Shown in pieces: positions 7,191 through 15,750 of a stretch of DNA of 64,000 nucleotides. The position numbers and the translations under genes were made by a program. Within the stretch, counting starts at the first letter, position 1; the number at the start of each line of letters is the position of its first letter. Under the pieces are notes generated by a model. The model had not been told where the DNA came from. It searched no databases and saw nothing but the letters and a program-made list of their open reading frames with translations. Where the stretch lies: NCBI RefSeq assembly GCF_016863635.1, contig NZ_BOPG01000012.1, positions 186,001-250,000 on the forward strand, in the 5' to 3' direction. The stretch comes from Virgisporangium aurantiacum (GTDB taxonomy: Bacteria > Actinomycetota > Actinomycetes > Mycobacteriales > Micromonosporaceae).

Positions 7191-8239
7191 CCGCCCTGGA
7201 CGCACACATCGTCGTCGACCGGGGAACGTTCCGCCTCGACGCGCCCCTACGCATCGACCGCGGCGAAGTGGTGGCACTCCTCGGACCCAACGGCGCCGGC
7301 AAGACCACCGCCCTGCGCGCCCTCGCCGGCCTCCAACCACTGACCGGCGGCCACATCACCCTCGACGGCGAGACTCTCGACAACCCCGACCGTCGACTGT
7401 GGACACCCACCGAGAACCGGCCCATCGGCGTCGTCTTCCAGGACTACCTGCTGTTCCCGCACCTGACCGCCCTCGACAACGTGGCCTTCGGCCCGCGCCG
7501 CCACGGCGTCGACCGGCACACCGCCAAACGCGAAGCCGCCCAGTGGCTGCACCGGGTCGGGCTCGCCGGGTACGAGAAGCGCAAGCCCCGGCACCTGTCC
7601 GGCGGGCAGGCGCAACGCGTCGCGCTGGCCCGCGCGCTGGCCGTGCGTCCACAACTGCTTTTGCTGGATGAACCGTTGGCCGCGCTCGACGCCCGCACCC
7701 GCCTCGACACCCGCGCCGAACTCCACCACCACCTCGGCGACCACCCCGGCGCCACCCTCCTGGTGACCCACGACCCGCTCGACGCCCTCGTGCTCGCCGA
7801 CCGCCTCGTCATCATCGAGGACGGCCGCATCGTGCAGGAGGGCGACGCCGCCACCATCACCGCCCGCCCCCGAACCGATTATGTGGCAAGGCTTGTCGGA
7901 CTCAACCTGTACCGCGGGCACGCCGACGGCCACAGCGTGCGCATCGACGACCTCACCCTCACCGTCACCGACGAACTCTTCGGCGACGCGTTCGTCGCCT
8001 TCCCACCCGCCGCCGTCGCCCTGCACCCGAACCGGCCCGACGGCAGCCCCCGCAACACCTGGCCCGCCACCATCACCGGCCTGCAACGCCACGGCGACAA
8101 CCTCCGCGTCCAACTCGACGGCCCCATCGTCGTCGCCGCCGACATCACCCCGGCCGCCGCCGCACACCTCGACCTCGCCCCCGGCCGCGCCGTCTGGGCG
8201 GCCGTCAAAGCGGCCGAGACGCGCGCCTACCCGAGCTGA
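7187..8239 (+). CDS. modC: Molybdate ABC transporter ATP-binding protein
   Basis: 350 residues. Walker A GPNGAGKTT (about residue 30), Q-loop VFQDYLLFPH, signature LSGGQAQRV, Walker B LLLLDEPLAALD and switch His LLVTHD are all intact. A C-terminal TOBE/Mop domain (RNTWPATITGLQRHGDNLRV onward) is typical of ModC and may give feedback by molybdate. The GTG start at 7187 overlaps the modB stop; the start is supported by the coupling and by MTALDAHIVVD preceding the first strand. Confidence 0.95.
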   Translation: MTALDAHIVVDRGTFRLDAPLRIDRGEVVALLGPNGAGKTTALRALAGLQPLTGGHITLDGETLDNPDRRLWTPTENRPIGVVFQDYLLFPHLTALDNVAFGPRRHGVDRHTAKREAAQWLHRVGLAGYEKRKPRHLSGGQAQRVALARALAVRPQLLLLDEPLAALDARTRLDTRAELHHHLGDHPGATLLVTHDPLDALVLADRLVIIEDGRIVQEGDAATITARPRTDYVARLVGLNLYRGHADGHSVRIDDLTLTVTDELFGDAFVAFPPAAVALHPNRPDGSPRNTWPATITGLQRHGDNLRVQLDGPIVVAADITPAAAAHLDLAPGRAVWAAVKAAETRAYPS

Positions 8240-8335
8240 CCTCACCGTGCGCGGACGCCGCCGGAGAGGTTTGCGTCACGGGGCGGATTCATCGCCAACA
8301 TGCGGCAGTGACCGCGGTGGCGTGAACTGGACGAC

Positions 8336-9535
8336 GTGACCCAGGCGCGACAACCCACCACCGCCGCGGGCGGGACCTACCGGGCCGCGACCGGGCTGTC
8401 CTGGTGGGACGCCCACGAGGTGGCGGCGCGGGCACCGCGTGCTCTCGGTGCGGAGCGGGTCGCTTCCGCTGCCGCCACCGGGCGGACACTGGCCGACCCG
8501 GTGCGGGCGGTCGCCGCCGCACCGGCGTTCGACACCGCCGCGATGGACGGCTACGCGGTCGCCGGTGAGTCACCGTGGCGGGTGGTCGGCCGGGTCCTTG
8601 CCGGCGGGCCGGCGGTGCCGGACACCCTGTCGCCGGGCACGGCGGTGGAGATCGGCACCGGTGCCGTGGTGCCGCCCGGTACCCGGGCCGTCATTCCGTA
8701 CGAACGGAGCCACCACGTCGACGATCTCGTGACCGGTGCGATCGAGGATCGCCGCAACATCCGGACGGCCGGGGAGGACCTCCGCCCGGGTGACGAGATC
8801 GTGCCCGCCGGTCGCGTCGTGACGGCGTCCGTGCTCGGCGCGATCGCCCAGGCCGGCGTGGACGAGGTGACGGTGCGCCGGCGACCCCGCGTCCGTCTGC
8901 TGGTGACCGGCGACGAGGTGATCACCGGCGGCAGGCCCGCCCTCGGGCAGGTGCGGGACGCCGTCAGCCCGATCGCCGCGGCAGTGATCGAGCGGGCGGG
9001 CGGGGACCTGGTCGACCACCGGCACGTCGGCGACGACCCGGACCTGCTCCACCGGCACGTCGAGGCCGCCGGCGTCGACCTGGTCGTGGTCAGCGGATCG
9101 TCCTCGATCGGCGCCGCCGACCACCTGCGGACCGTGCTCGCCGTTCTCGGTGCCCGCTGGTACGTCGACGGGGTCGCCTGCCGTCCGGGACACCCGCAGG
9201 CACTCGCCGAGACCTCCGACGGCCGCTGGCTGGTCGGGCTGCCCGGCAACCCGTTCGCCGCCCTCGTCGCCGCGCTCACCGTCCTCGAACCGGCCGTCGC
9301 CGCGCTCGCCGGCCGAGCACCGAACCCACCGCTACGCCTTCCCGTGACCGGCGACGCCACCCCCTACCCCCACGGAGCCCGGCTCGTCCCGGTCCACCTC
9401 GGCGGGTCCCACGCCCGCGTGGTGCCCGGAGCGCGGCCCGGCAGCCTGCGGGCGGCAGCGACCGCCGACGCCCTCGCCGTCCTGGCACCGGACCGGGTCG
9501 ACGGCGAACCGGCCGAGATTCTTCCCCTGCCCTGA
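8336..9535 (+). CDS. moeA: Molybdopterin molybdenumtransferase
   Basis: 399 residues. MoeA inserts molybdate into adenylylated molybdopterin to complete the molybdenum cofactor. The hallmark AFDTAAMDGYAV is at about residues 62-73, followed by the cap-domain region and the MPT-binding VRLLVTGDEVI and VVVSGSSSIGAADHL (the family usually has GGxSxG here). A final LPGNPFAALVAA motif and a small C-terminal beta barrel complete the enzyme. GTG 8336 lacks a clear Shine-Dalgarno; a TGAACT box 7 nt upstream could give a leaderless transcript. It follows modC by 96 bp. Confidence 0.92.
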   Translation: MTQARQPTTAAGGTYRAATGLSWWDAHEVAARAPRALGAERVASAAATGRTLADPVRAVAAAPAFDTAAMDGYAVAGESPWRVVGRVLAGGPAVPDTLSPGTAVEIGTGAVVPPGTRAVIPYERSHHVDDLVTGAIEDRRNIRTAGEDLRPGDEIVPAGRVVTASVLGAIAQAGVDEVTVRRRPRVRLLVTGDEVITGGRPALGQVRDAVSPIAAAVIERAGGDLVDHRHVGDDPDLLHRHVEAAGVDLVVVSGSSSIGAADHLRTVLAVLGARWYVDGVACRPGHPQALAETSDGRWLVGLPGNPFAALVAALTVLEPAVAALAGRAPNPPLRLPVTGDATPYPHGARLVPVHLGGSHARVVPGARPGSLRAAATADALAVLAPDRVDGEPAEILPLP

Positions 9536-9536
9536 C

Positions 9537-10229
9537 CTACGCCCACGAACACGGATCGTCGATTGCGATCCGGCCCGGCTGCTCGACGGTGGCGTGGACG
9601 CCGAAGGTCAGTTCGTGGTGTTCGGCGAGGGTCTTGAGAAGGTCGTTCCGGTCGCCGACGCGGTCCTGCGCCATGTCGATCATCACGCACCGGGTCAGCG
9701 GCCGGACCACCCGCAGAACGACCTGCCCGCCGATCTTCAGCCGGCGGCCCGGCCAGGTGTCCTCCACGAAGCCGTTGCCGGGTACGTCGAGGAGAACGTT
9801 GGCCCGGAACCGCAGCGCGTCGATCCGTTCTCCGCCGACCAGTTCGCCGAGGCGGCGCAGCGAGGCCGTGGTGATGACGCTGACCGGACCCTCGTCGTGA
9901 TGCGGAACGGATGCCTCGGGTGCGAGTGTCACCGGGCGGCCGAGGAGTTCGCTGACGGCCCGGTGCCCGTCGGGGTCGGTGGCGGCGAAGCGACGGCCGT
10001 CGGGCAGCTCCACGACCGGGGCCGGGTCGGCCGCGTACGCCCGCAGGCGGAACAGGCCCGGCATCCGGCGGAAGCGGCGGGTGTTCTTGCCGCTGCCGAA
10101 CTTGCCGTCCGGATCCCGCACCGCCCACAGCCGGTCACCGGCGATCCCGCGGGCACCGACGTCGGCGGCCGGCACGACCTCACCGAGCATCGACTTGACC
10201 GGATAGCGGCGCAGCTCGACGACCTTCAC
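9537..10229 (-). CDS. MOSC domain protein
   Basis: 230 residues with an N-terminal MOSC beta barrel (VVELRRYPVKSMLGE) and the MOSC core whose conserved cysteine lies in RPLTRCVMIDM. MOSC proteins bind molybdenum cofactor and act as carriers or Moco-dependent reductases (YiiM/YcbX/mARC type), so this fits the neighbouring mod and moe genes. It converges on moeA with one base between stops. Start GTG 10229 has a TAGGCT box 6 nt upstream (10236-10241), indicating a leaderless transcript. Confidence 0.9.
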   Translation of the reverse strand: MKVVELRRYPVKSMLGEVVPAADVGARGIAGDRLWAVRDPDGKFGSGKNTRRFRRMPGLFRLRAYAADPAPVVELPDGRRFAATDPDGHRAVSELLGRPVTLAPEASVPHHDEGPVSVITTASLRRLGELVGGERIDALRFRANVLLDVPGNGFVEDTWPGRRLKIGGQVVLRVVRPLTRCVMIDMAQDRVGDRNDLLKTLAEHHELTFGVHATVEQPGRIAIDDPCSWA

Positions 10230-10407
10230 CGACCGAGCCTAGACCTCCGGCCGCCCGCCTCCACGGAACCCAACAGGATGTGGTCCCGGTCGGTCAGATG
10301 GGACTGGATCCGCACGCCACAACGCACGCCCAGACGTGGGCGCGGCGAGTCCGGTTGGCCAACGAATTGGGTACACGCGCTGATTGGTTGCCCGCACCTG
10401 CACGCGG

Positions 10408-11268
10408 TTACGAACGAGCGAGGTCGATCAGCCGGACCGTCGGGCGAGTGGCGTCGACGGTCCATGCCGGGCCGGCAGGCCCGTGTTCATGAAGGCGATC
10501 AGGCGTCGTGGTGGCAACGCGGGCTGGCAGCGGGTCTGCGGTCAGTTCGGTGTGCAGACAGCGTTGCCGTTCCGTCGTGGCGCAGACGACCAGGATGACC
10601 GTCGCCGGGACGCCGTTGGCGCGGCGGTAGCCGTCCAGGTTCATCGACGCCGATACGTTGGTGGCTTTCCAGGGTTGGCAGTCAACGTGCAGAAGGAAGC
10701 TGACGGTGGCGCCGTCTTCGATCCACGTCCCCTGCCCTACGACGTCGACCGGCCCGACGCCGTGGTCACGCAGCCACATTGCGGTGTCGGTGGCCCGCCG
10801 CCACCGGTAGAGGTGTCCGGATCCGTTCTCGCGGCTGGTTCGGGTGAGCGCGACGAGGAACGCGCTGGCGTCGAGCTGTCCACGTGCGGGCCGGCCGAGT
10901 CCGAGTGGGGTGGGCCGGCCCGTGGCCTGCAACCGCGACTTCAGCGCCGCAACGCCGTCGGTGCTCACCTCGTAGTAGGCCAGGTGTGAGGAGTCGTTGT
11001 CGTAGACGAACCGCCAAGCGAGGTCGGCACGCACGAGCGCGGTCAGGTATCGCACCGCCGCAGGTCGGCTCCCGAACATCAGCGTCACGACCTGGCCGGT
11101 GTGCAAGGGACCGTGCGTTGCCAGCACCATCAGCAATGACCAGTGCCTCGCCGTCAACCCCCGGACATCGACACCACCCGGCACTCGGGTCGGTGCGAGC
11201 TTCGGGCTCTCCCCCGCCCGCTGCCGGTACTGCCGCGCCACGGCCGCCTCCCCCAGACATCTGGCCAT
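10408..11268 (-). CDS. Replication-relaxation family protein
   Basis: About 286 residues with an N-terminal winged-helix segment (LTARHWSLLMVLATHGPLHTGQVVTLMF) followed by a domain with YRWRRATDTAMWLRDHGVGPVDVVGQG that matches the replication-relaxation family common on actinobacterial plasmids and integrative elements. Its biochemical role is poorly defined; relatives lie beside conjugation or replication genes. Here no Rep, Tra or integrase neighbours are visible, so it may be a left-over of an element. Start is uncertain; a shorter start nearer residue 30 would still keep both domains. Its promoter region contains a strong palindrome at 11344-11359. Confidence 0.65.
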   Translation of the reverse strand: MARCLGEAAVARQYRQRAGESPKLAPTRVPGGVDVRGLTARHWSLLMVLATHGPLHTGQVVTLMFGSRPAAVRYLTALVRADLAWRFVYDNDSSHLAYYEVSTDGVAALKSRLQATGRPTPLGLGRPARGQLDASAFLVALTRTSRENGSGHLYRWRRATDTAMWLRDHGVGPVDVVGQGTWIEDGATVSFLLHVDCQPWKATNVSASMNLDGYRRANGVPATVILVVCATTERQRCLHTELTADPLPARVATTTPDRLHEHGPAGPAWTVDATRPTVRLIDLARS

Positions 11269-11343
11269 ACCGATCCTTGTCGCAGTCTCATCGTGCCAAG
11301 GTCACCGAGGCCTACCGAAAACGCCTACGTAACCCATGGCCGT

Positions 11344-11359
11344 AGGAAAGCGCTTTCCT
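11344..11359. promoter_or_regulatory. Perfect 16-bp palindrome, LacI-family operator-like
   Basis: AGGAAAGCGCTTTCCT is a perfect palindrome centred on GC, the shape of LacI/CebR/MalR-type operators. It lies 76 bp upstream of the replication-relaxation gene start. No LacI-family gene or sugar locus is adjacent, so the regulator would act in trans. Confidence 0.5.
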
Positions 11360-11525
11360 CGGGTCCGGTGTCCACTGAATCACCCGAACGGTCGATGCCT
11401 AACAAGTCTAAAAGCCGTGAAACGTCCACGGCCAATTGGGCGCGCAATCGAGTGTCGACAGCCCTAGATCGAGGGCATCGCGAGGCTTGTACAGCGTTCG
11501 TGGCCGCCCAAACGGTCCGGTTCCG

Positions 11526-12500
11526 TTACGGGCTCAGGAACTTGACCACCTGACGCTCCACCGAGGCCGGCGCCGCGTCCGGACGGTCGATCGTGTCGCC
11601 GGCGGCGTAGCGGTCGATCACCCGTGGGTCCACATAGGACGATCGCGCGACGGCGGGCGTGTTGCCCAGCTCGTCGGCGACCTCGCGCATCACCGCGGCG
11701 ATCCGGCGCTTCTGCGCCGTGCGGGAGGACGCCGGTCCGCTCCGACTCAGTTCGGCGGCGGCCAGCACCGTGGCGTGGATCGTGCGGAAGTCCTTGGCGG
11801 ACGCGTCGATGCCGAGCAGCTCGCGCAGGAAGTCGTTGATGTCGGCGGCGTGCACGTCGTGCGTCCCCGATTCGTCCGTCCAGAACAGGAGACGCTTGGT
11901 GCCGCGCCGGGCCGTGCGCAGTTCGGCCAGCGCGGCGACCACGTCGGGGTCGTCGACGGTCACCTCGTGCTCGATGCCGCCCTTGCCCGGGAAGCACAGC
12001 GCCGCCTCGTCGTCGCCGACGTGCACGTGCCGGGCCTCCAGCGTGGCGGCGCCGTACGTACCCTCGTCGCCGGCGGCGTACTCGTCGCCGCCGACGCGGA
12101 GCCGGGCGTGGTCGAGCAGGCTCACCGCGACGGCGAGCACGCGGTCGCGGGTGAGCCCGTCCTGCTTCAGGCACGCGCGGAGCTTGCGGCGCAACCCCGG
12201 CAGCTTCCGCGCGACGTCGAGCACGTGGTCGAACTTCAGCCGGTCCTGCCGTTCGCGCCAGCCGTCGTGGTAGCGGTACTGGCGCCGGCCGGCGTCGTCG
12301 GTGCCGACCGCCTGGATGTGCCCGTTGCGGTCCGGGCAGATCCAGACGTCCGTCCACGCCGGCGGGATGACAAGCGCCTTGATGCGCGCCACCTCGTCGG
12401 CGGGCAGCGGCTTGCCGTTCGTGTCGAGGTACCGGAATCCCTTGCCCTGTCTCACCCGGCGGTAGCCGGGGGCGGTGGGATCGCTTCGCCTGGTGCGCAA
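11526..12500 (-). CDS. DNA topoisomerase IB (poxvirus/bacterial type)
   Basis: 324 residues. An N-terminal domain (GFRYLDTNGKPL, VIPPAWTDVWICPDRNGHIQ) is followed by the catalytic domain: RVGGDEY (Arg), GKGG (Lys), KDFRTIHATVLAA (Arg and His) and the nucleophile tyrosine in ARSSYVDPRV. It relaxes supercoils of either sign through a 3'-phosphotyrosine intermediate. Bacterial topoisomerase IB is sporadic and not essential. It is transcribed toward the palindrome region, and the DUF6582-like gene lies just upstream with one base between them. Confidence 0.92.
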   Translation of the reverse strand: MRTRRSDPTAPGYRRVRQGKGFRYLDTNGKPLPADEVARIKALVIPPAWTDVWICPDRNGHIQAVGTDDAGRRQYRYHDGWRERQDRLKFDHVLDVARKLPGLRRKLRACLKQDGLTRDRVLAVAVSLLDHARLRVGGDEYAAGDEGTYGAATLEARHVHVGDDEAALCFPGKGGIEHEVTVDDPDVVAALAELRTARRGTKRLLFWTDESGTHDVHAADINDFLRELLGIDASAKDFRTIHATVLAAAELSRSGPASSRTAQKRRIAAVMREVADELGNTPAVARSSYVDPRVIDRYAAGDTIDRPDAAPASVERQVVKFLSP

Positions 12501-12501
12501 C

Positions 12502-12759
12502 TCAGCTCTTGGACGACGGTTTGCCGAGGTCCTGCCACCGCTCCGCGGTCATCTCGACGTCGAACTTGCGGGCGGCCTTGCGGATCCGGTCGAACGCCTC
12601 GCGGCGCTCGGCGTCGCTGGCGTCCTTCACCTGGTCGAACCGGGAGATCGCGTTGCGGACATGGCTGGCGTCGCTCAAAGGTTCCTTGCGCAGTCGCGGG
12701 AACGCGTACGCGCTGTCTGGCATCTCGTTACGTTCAGCGGCATCGAGTTCATGGGACAT
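12502..12759 (-). CDS. DUF6582-like small protein
   Basis: 85 residues. The block DSAYAFPRLRKEPLSDASHV followed by NAISRFDQVKD resembles small proteins found in actinobacterial and phage genomes (DUF6582), of unknown function and predicted cytosolic and helical. ATG 12759 (MSHELD) is preferred because conservation begins there; a TTG at 12792 would add 11 residues and overlap the PRC gene. It immediately precedes topoisomerase IB, suggesting one transcript. Confidence 0.65.
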   Translation of the reverse strand: MSHELDAAERNEMPDSAYAFPRLRKEPLSDASHVRNAISRFDQVKDASDAERREAFDRIRKAARKFDVEMTAERWQDLGKPSSKS

Positions 12760-12769
12760 GGAAATACGC

Positions 12770-13084
12770 CTACCCAGTATCGCTCTCGTCAATCACGGCA
12801 TCGGCCCACGGCACGCGGTGGGTGTTGCGGCGCAGGATCCGCCGGGCGAGGTGTTCGAGGATCCACGGCCCCACCACCTCGTCGCGTTCGTAGCCGAGCA
12901 GCCGTCCCCACGGCCGTGCGGTCACGACGAGAGCGGTCACCCGCGGGCGCCCGTTCGGCCCGACGTCCGTTTCGATGTCGGCGATCCGGCCGAGGTCGCG
13001 GCCGTCGGTGGTTCGCACGCGCCGGCCCAGCAGGGCCGACGCGCGAAGGTCCACAGTGGACGCGGGTGCGGGTTCACGATTCAT
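12770..13084 (-). CDS. PRC-barrel domain protein
   Basis: 104 residues with one PRC-barrel: LLGRRVRTTDGRDLGRIADI, then VTALVVTARPWGRLLGYERD. PRC-barrels occur in photosystem H subunits, RimM and many actinobacterial stress proteins where they act as small binding modules. It overlaps the upstream PRC gene by 11 bp. The two PRC genes and the NRAMP-like transporter form one unit; comparable MgtE-type transporters often carry PRC partners, which suggests a role in metal transport control (inference). Confidence 0.75.
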   Translation of the reverse strand: MNREPAPASTVDLRASALLGRRVRTTDGRDLGRIADIETDVGPNGRPRVTALVVTARPWGRLLGYERDEVVGPWILEHLARRILRRNTHRVPWADAVIDESDTG

Positions 13085-13445
13085 GGGACGCCCCGGGGAT
13101 GTGCTCGATCAGGTGACGCCGCAGGAACGTTTCCAGCGGACGCTCCGCCAGCGCGCTCACCTCCACCGACAGGTGCACCGCGCTGTCCACGTTCGCCACG
13201 AGCTCGTACGGGATCCGGATCGGCTCCGCCCGCTGGTCCGGTGCGAGCTGCCGGGCCGCCGCCTCCATCCAGCGTCCGAGCCGGCCACCGATGCGCCGGC
13301 CGAGTGCGCGCTGACCGACCAGCAGGGCGGTCAGCACCGGCACACCGTCCGCGTCGAGCATGAACTCGACGTCGTCGACCTTTCCGTACGGCTCGCCGGT
13401 GCGGTCGAGGATCTGCCGGTCGAGGAGGTCGAAAGCCACCAGCAT
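13074..13445 (-). CDS. PRC-barrel domain protein
   Basis: 123 residues. The N-terminal FDLLDRQILDRTGEPYGKVDDVEF is a PRC-barrel start; the middle has TALLVGQRALGRRIGGRLGRW, and the C-terminal half (IPYELVANVDSAVHLSVEV) resembles the second part of paired PRC proteins. ATG 13445 shares a base with the stop of the transporter gene (TGATG), so it is translationally coupled to the transporter. The next PRC gene overlaps its 3' end. Confidence 0.75.
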   Translation of the reverse strand: MLVAFDLLDRQILDRTGEPYGKVDDVEFMLDADGVPVLTALLVGQRALGRRIGGRLGRWMEAAARQLAPDQRAEPIRIPYELVANVDSAVHLSVEVSALAERPLETFLRRHLIEHIPGASHES

Positions 13446-14677
13446 CAGCCGGCTCCCATCCGGGTGACGAGCATGAGCGGGATCGCGGCCACCGCCGCGA
13501 CGAGGATGACCACCAGATAGATGACGCCGAACGCGTTGGCCAGCTTGCCGTTGACGCGGTCGCCGAGGTACCCGCGGTCGTTGGCGACGACGAGGATCGG
13601 CAGGTACGTCAACGGCAGCACGACCGCGCTGAAGATCAGCGTGTACTCGGTCAGCTGGATCGGGCCGATCGTCGTGGCGAGCGCGGCGACCCCCACGAGG
13701 ATGCTGATGATGACGACGGTGTGGAACCGCGACGCCTCGGTGGGGCGCCGGAACTTCCCCCACGCCCACCCGAAGTACTGCGCCACCGTGTAGCCGGCCG
13801 ACAGGCCCGTCTCCATGGCCGCGCCGAACGTGGCGGCGATGAACCCGAGGATCGCGGCCGCGAGGCCCAACTTGCCGAGCGCGATCGCCGCCGGCATCGC
13901 CGTCTGCGACAGGCTTCCCACCGAGGTGCCCGTCGGGTGGAAGACGGTCGCGGCGGTGACCATCAGCCCGAACGCGAGCAGGCCGCCGAGCGGGAAACCG
14001 AGGAACACGTTCAGGCGTGAGGTGGCCAGGTCCTTGCCGGTCCAACCCTCCTCGACGCTGCCCGAGGAGAAGAAGAACACCTCGTACGGGGTGAGCGCCG
14101 ACGCGAACAGGGCGACGGCGAAGAATCAGTAGGTGCCCCAGTCCTCACCGGCGCCCGGCCCCGGATGGGTCGCCTGGTGCCACAGGGCGCCGCTGTCGGC
14201 GTCCAATCGGAAGGCCGCGATCAGGAAGACGATCAACGTGAGCCCGACCAGCCCGAACACGTTCTCCAGAACACTGAACTTCACCCGCCACAGCGCCACC
14301 CACAGCACGAACGCCACCACGGGCACCCACAGCAGGTAGTGCACGCTGGTGGCCAGCTGCAACGCCAGCCCCACGCCGCCGATCTCGGCGCCGAGGGTCA
14401 GCACCGTCACCAGCAGCGCCCCGCCGAGGTTGGCCAACGCGACCCGTGGCCCGAGCCGCTCGCGGACGAGGTCGAACACCGGCCGGTTCGACACGGCGCT
14501 GACCCGGCCGCACATCTCCGCGTAGACGCAGATCCCGACGACGCCGACGACCAGCACCCAGGCGTGCGAAATGCCGAACCGCGCACCGGATTCGGCGTTG
14601 GCGACGATGTCGCCGATGTCGACGAACCCGCCGATCGCGGTGAGGATGCCGAGCGCGACGGCGAGGAGCCGCTTCAT
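13445..14677 (-). pseudogene. NRAMP-like divalent metal transporter interrupted by one in-frame TGA
   Basis: Both halves lie in the same frame: 14677-14126 encodes 183 residues ending DWGTY, then TGA at 14128-14126, and the frame continues FFAVALFASALTPYEVFFFSS to 13445. Without the stop it would be a normal-length (about 410 residue) NRAMP-superfamily carrier with about 11 helices. The helix-1 motif is DIGD rather than DPGN, and TPYE replaces the MPHN of helix 6, as in NRAMP-related carriers that transport other ions such as Mg2+. The stop could be a Trp codon mutation or a sequencing error. ATG 14677 overlaps the upstream gene's stop; the PRC gene is coupled downstream. Confidence 0.8.
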
Positions 14678-15135
14678 CGGTGTGCCTCGATGAACTCTTC
14701 GAGGCTGCGGGAGACCGCTTCCAGCCGGTCGACAGCGGCGGCCAGCGCGGTACGATCGGCCGCTCCCGCCGCGTCACCGAAAGATCTTTCCGCGTCCGCG
14801 AGCAACGGACCCAGCTGATCGCGCAGCGACACCGCCCGTTCGTCGGGCGGTATCGCCGCGGCGAACTGCTTGCGTGCGCCCGCGAGCGCCTTGCCGGCGT
14901 CGTCGTAGGCCGTGGCCGCGAACGCCGCGGTGACCCGGCCGGCGAGCTGCTGCTGACCGGTGAGCCACCCGGTGCGGGCCGCGTCGTGCGTCGCACCGGC
15001 CACCTGCCCGACCGTGCGGCTGTAATCGGCGAAGTCGTCGGGCCGCGTCACGGTCCAGGCGAAACCCGACCACAGCGCCAGGACGGCCGCGAGCACGATG
15101 GACAGGCGGATGCGCCGCGTCATGACCGCGCCCAT
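14674..15135 (-). CDS. Exported or membrane-anchored helical protein, unknown function
   Basis: 153 residues. An N-terminal hydrophobic segment (LSIVLAAVLALWSGFAWTV) acts as signal or anchor; the remainder is an Ala-rich amphipathic helical domain (FAATAYDDAGKALAGARKQF), reminiscent of small periplasmic helical bundles. No catalytic motif is seen. It overlaps the metal transporter gene by four bases (ATGA), so it belongs to the same operon. Start could be ATG 15135, with CACACT 6 nt upstream as a possible leaderless promoter, or ATG 15123. Confidence 0.65.
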   Translation of the reverse strand: MGAVMTRRIRLSIVLAAVLALWSGFAWTVTRPDDFADYSRTVGQVAGATHDAARTGWLTGQQQLAGRVTAAFAATAYDDAGKALAGARKQFAAAIPPDERAVSLRDQLGPLLADAERSFGDAAGAADRTALAAAVDRLEAVSRSLEEFIEAHR

Positions 15136-15153
15136 ACCCAGAGTGTGCGTGGA

Positions 15154-15735
15154 TCAAGCCCGCTTACTGAGCCGGGTGACCAGGCGTTCCCGGCGCCGCA
15201 GCGTCGCCGGATCGGCACAGCCGAGGAAACACAGCCGCGAACCGACCGCGAGCATCCGCTCCGACAACGGCACATTCCCACCGGCCACGGGGACGTCCAG
15301 GAGCGCGGCCCCGCGGAGCCGGAGGATCTTGCCGATCAGGTAGCGGACGCGGGGCAGGTGCCAGCCGTGCGACACGATCCCGAGCGGCCGCGCCGACGTG
15401 AACGCCCGCTCACCGAGCAGCCGCTCCTCGACGGTGTGCAGCAGGTTCTCCAGCGTGCTGCGCGACCGGGTCTCGGCGAGGAGCTCCACCTCCGGGGCGA
15501 CGCCGGCCGCGCGGGCGGCCGCGAGCATCAGGTCGCCCTCGCGGGACCCGACGGGCGGCCCGGTCGGCCCGTCGGCCAGCGCCCAGCCGCCGGTGAACAC
15601 GATCCGTTCTGGGCGACCGTGCTCGACATGGTTCACCGCCGCCCGCACCCGGGCGAGGCTCTCCGGCGTGAGCCGGTACCGCCCGTCGACGACCGTGACG
15701 CCGCGGCCGAACACCAGCAGCGTGTCAGCGTGCAT
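15154..15735 (-). CDS. YdcF/SanA (DUF218) family protein
   Basis: 193 residues with a Rossmann-like DUF218 fold: LLVFGRGVTVVDGRYRLT at the N-terminus, VFTGGWALADG, the acidic ETRSRSTLENLLHTVE stretch and GIVSHGWHLPRVRYL. DUF218 proteins (YdcF, SanA, ElyC) influence cell-envelope integrity and some bind S-adenosylmethionine; the reaction is not settled. No membrane anchor is present, so it is probably cytosolic. ATG 15735 has TACGGT 6 nt upstream (15742-15747), a leaderless arrangement. Confidence 0.8.
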   Translation of the reverse strand: MHADTLLVFGRGVTVVDGRYRLTPESLARVRAAVNHVEHGRPERIVFTGGWALADGPTGPPVGSREGDLMLAAARAAGVAPEVELLAETRSRSTLENLLHTVEERLLGERAFTSARPLGIVSHGWHLPRVRYLIGKILRLRGAALLDVPVAGGNVPLSERMLAVGSRLCFLGCADPATLRRRERLVTRLSKRA

Positions 15736-15750
15736 CCCTCGACCGTAGCG

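Noticed and set aside
14126..14128. In-frame TGA as selenocysteine
   Set aside because: NRAMP carriers are not selenoproteins and no SECIS-like hairpin is apparent after the codon.
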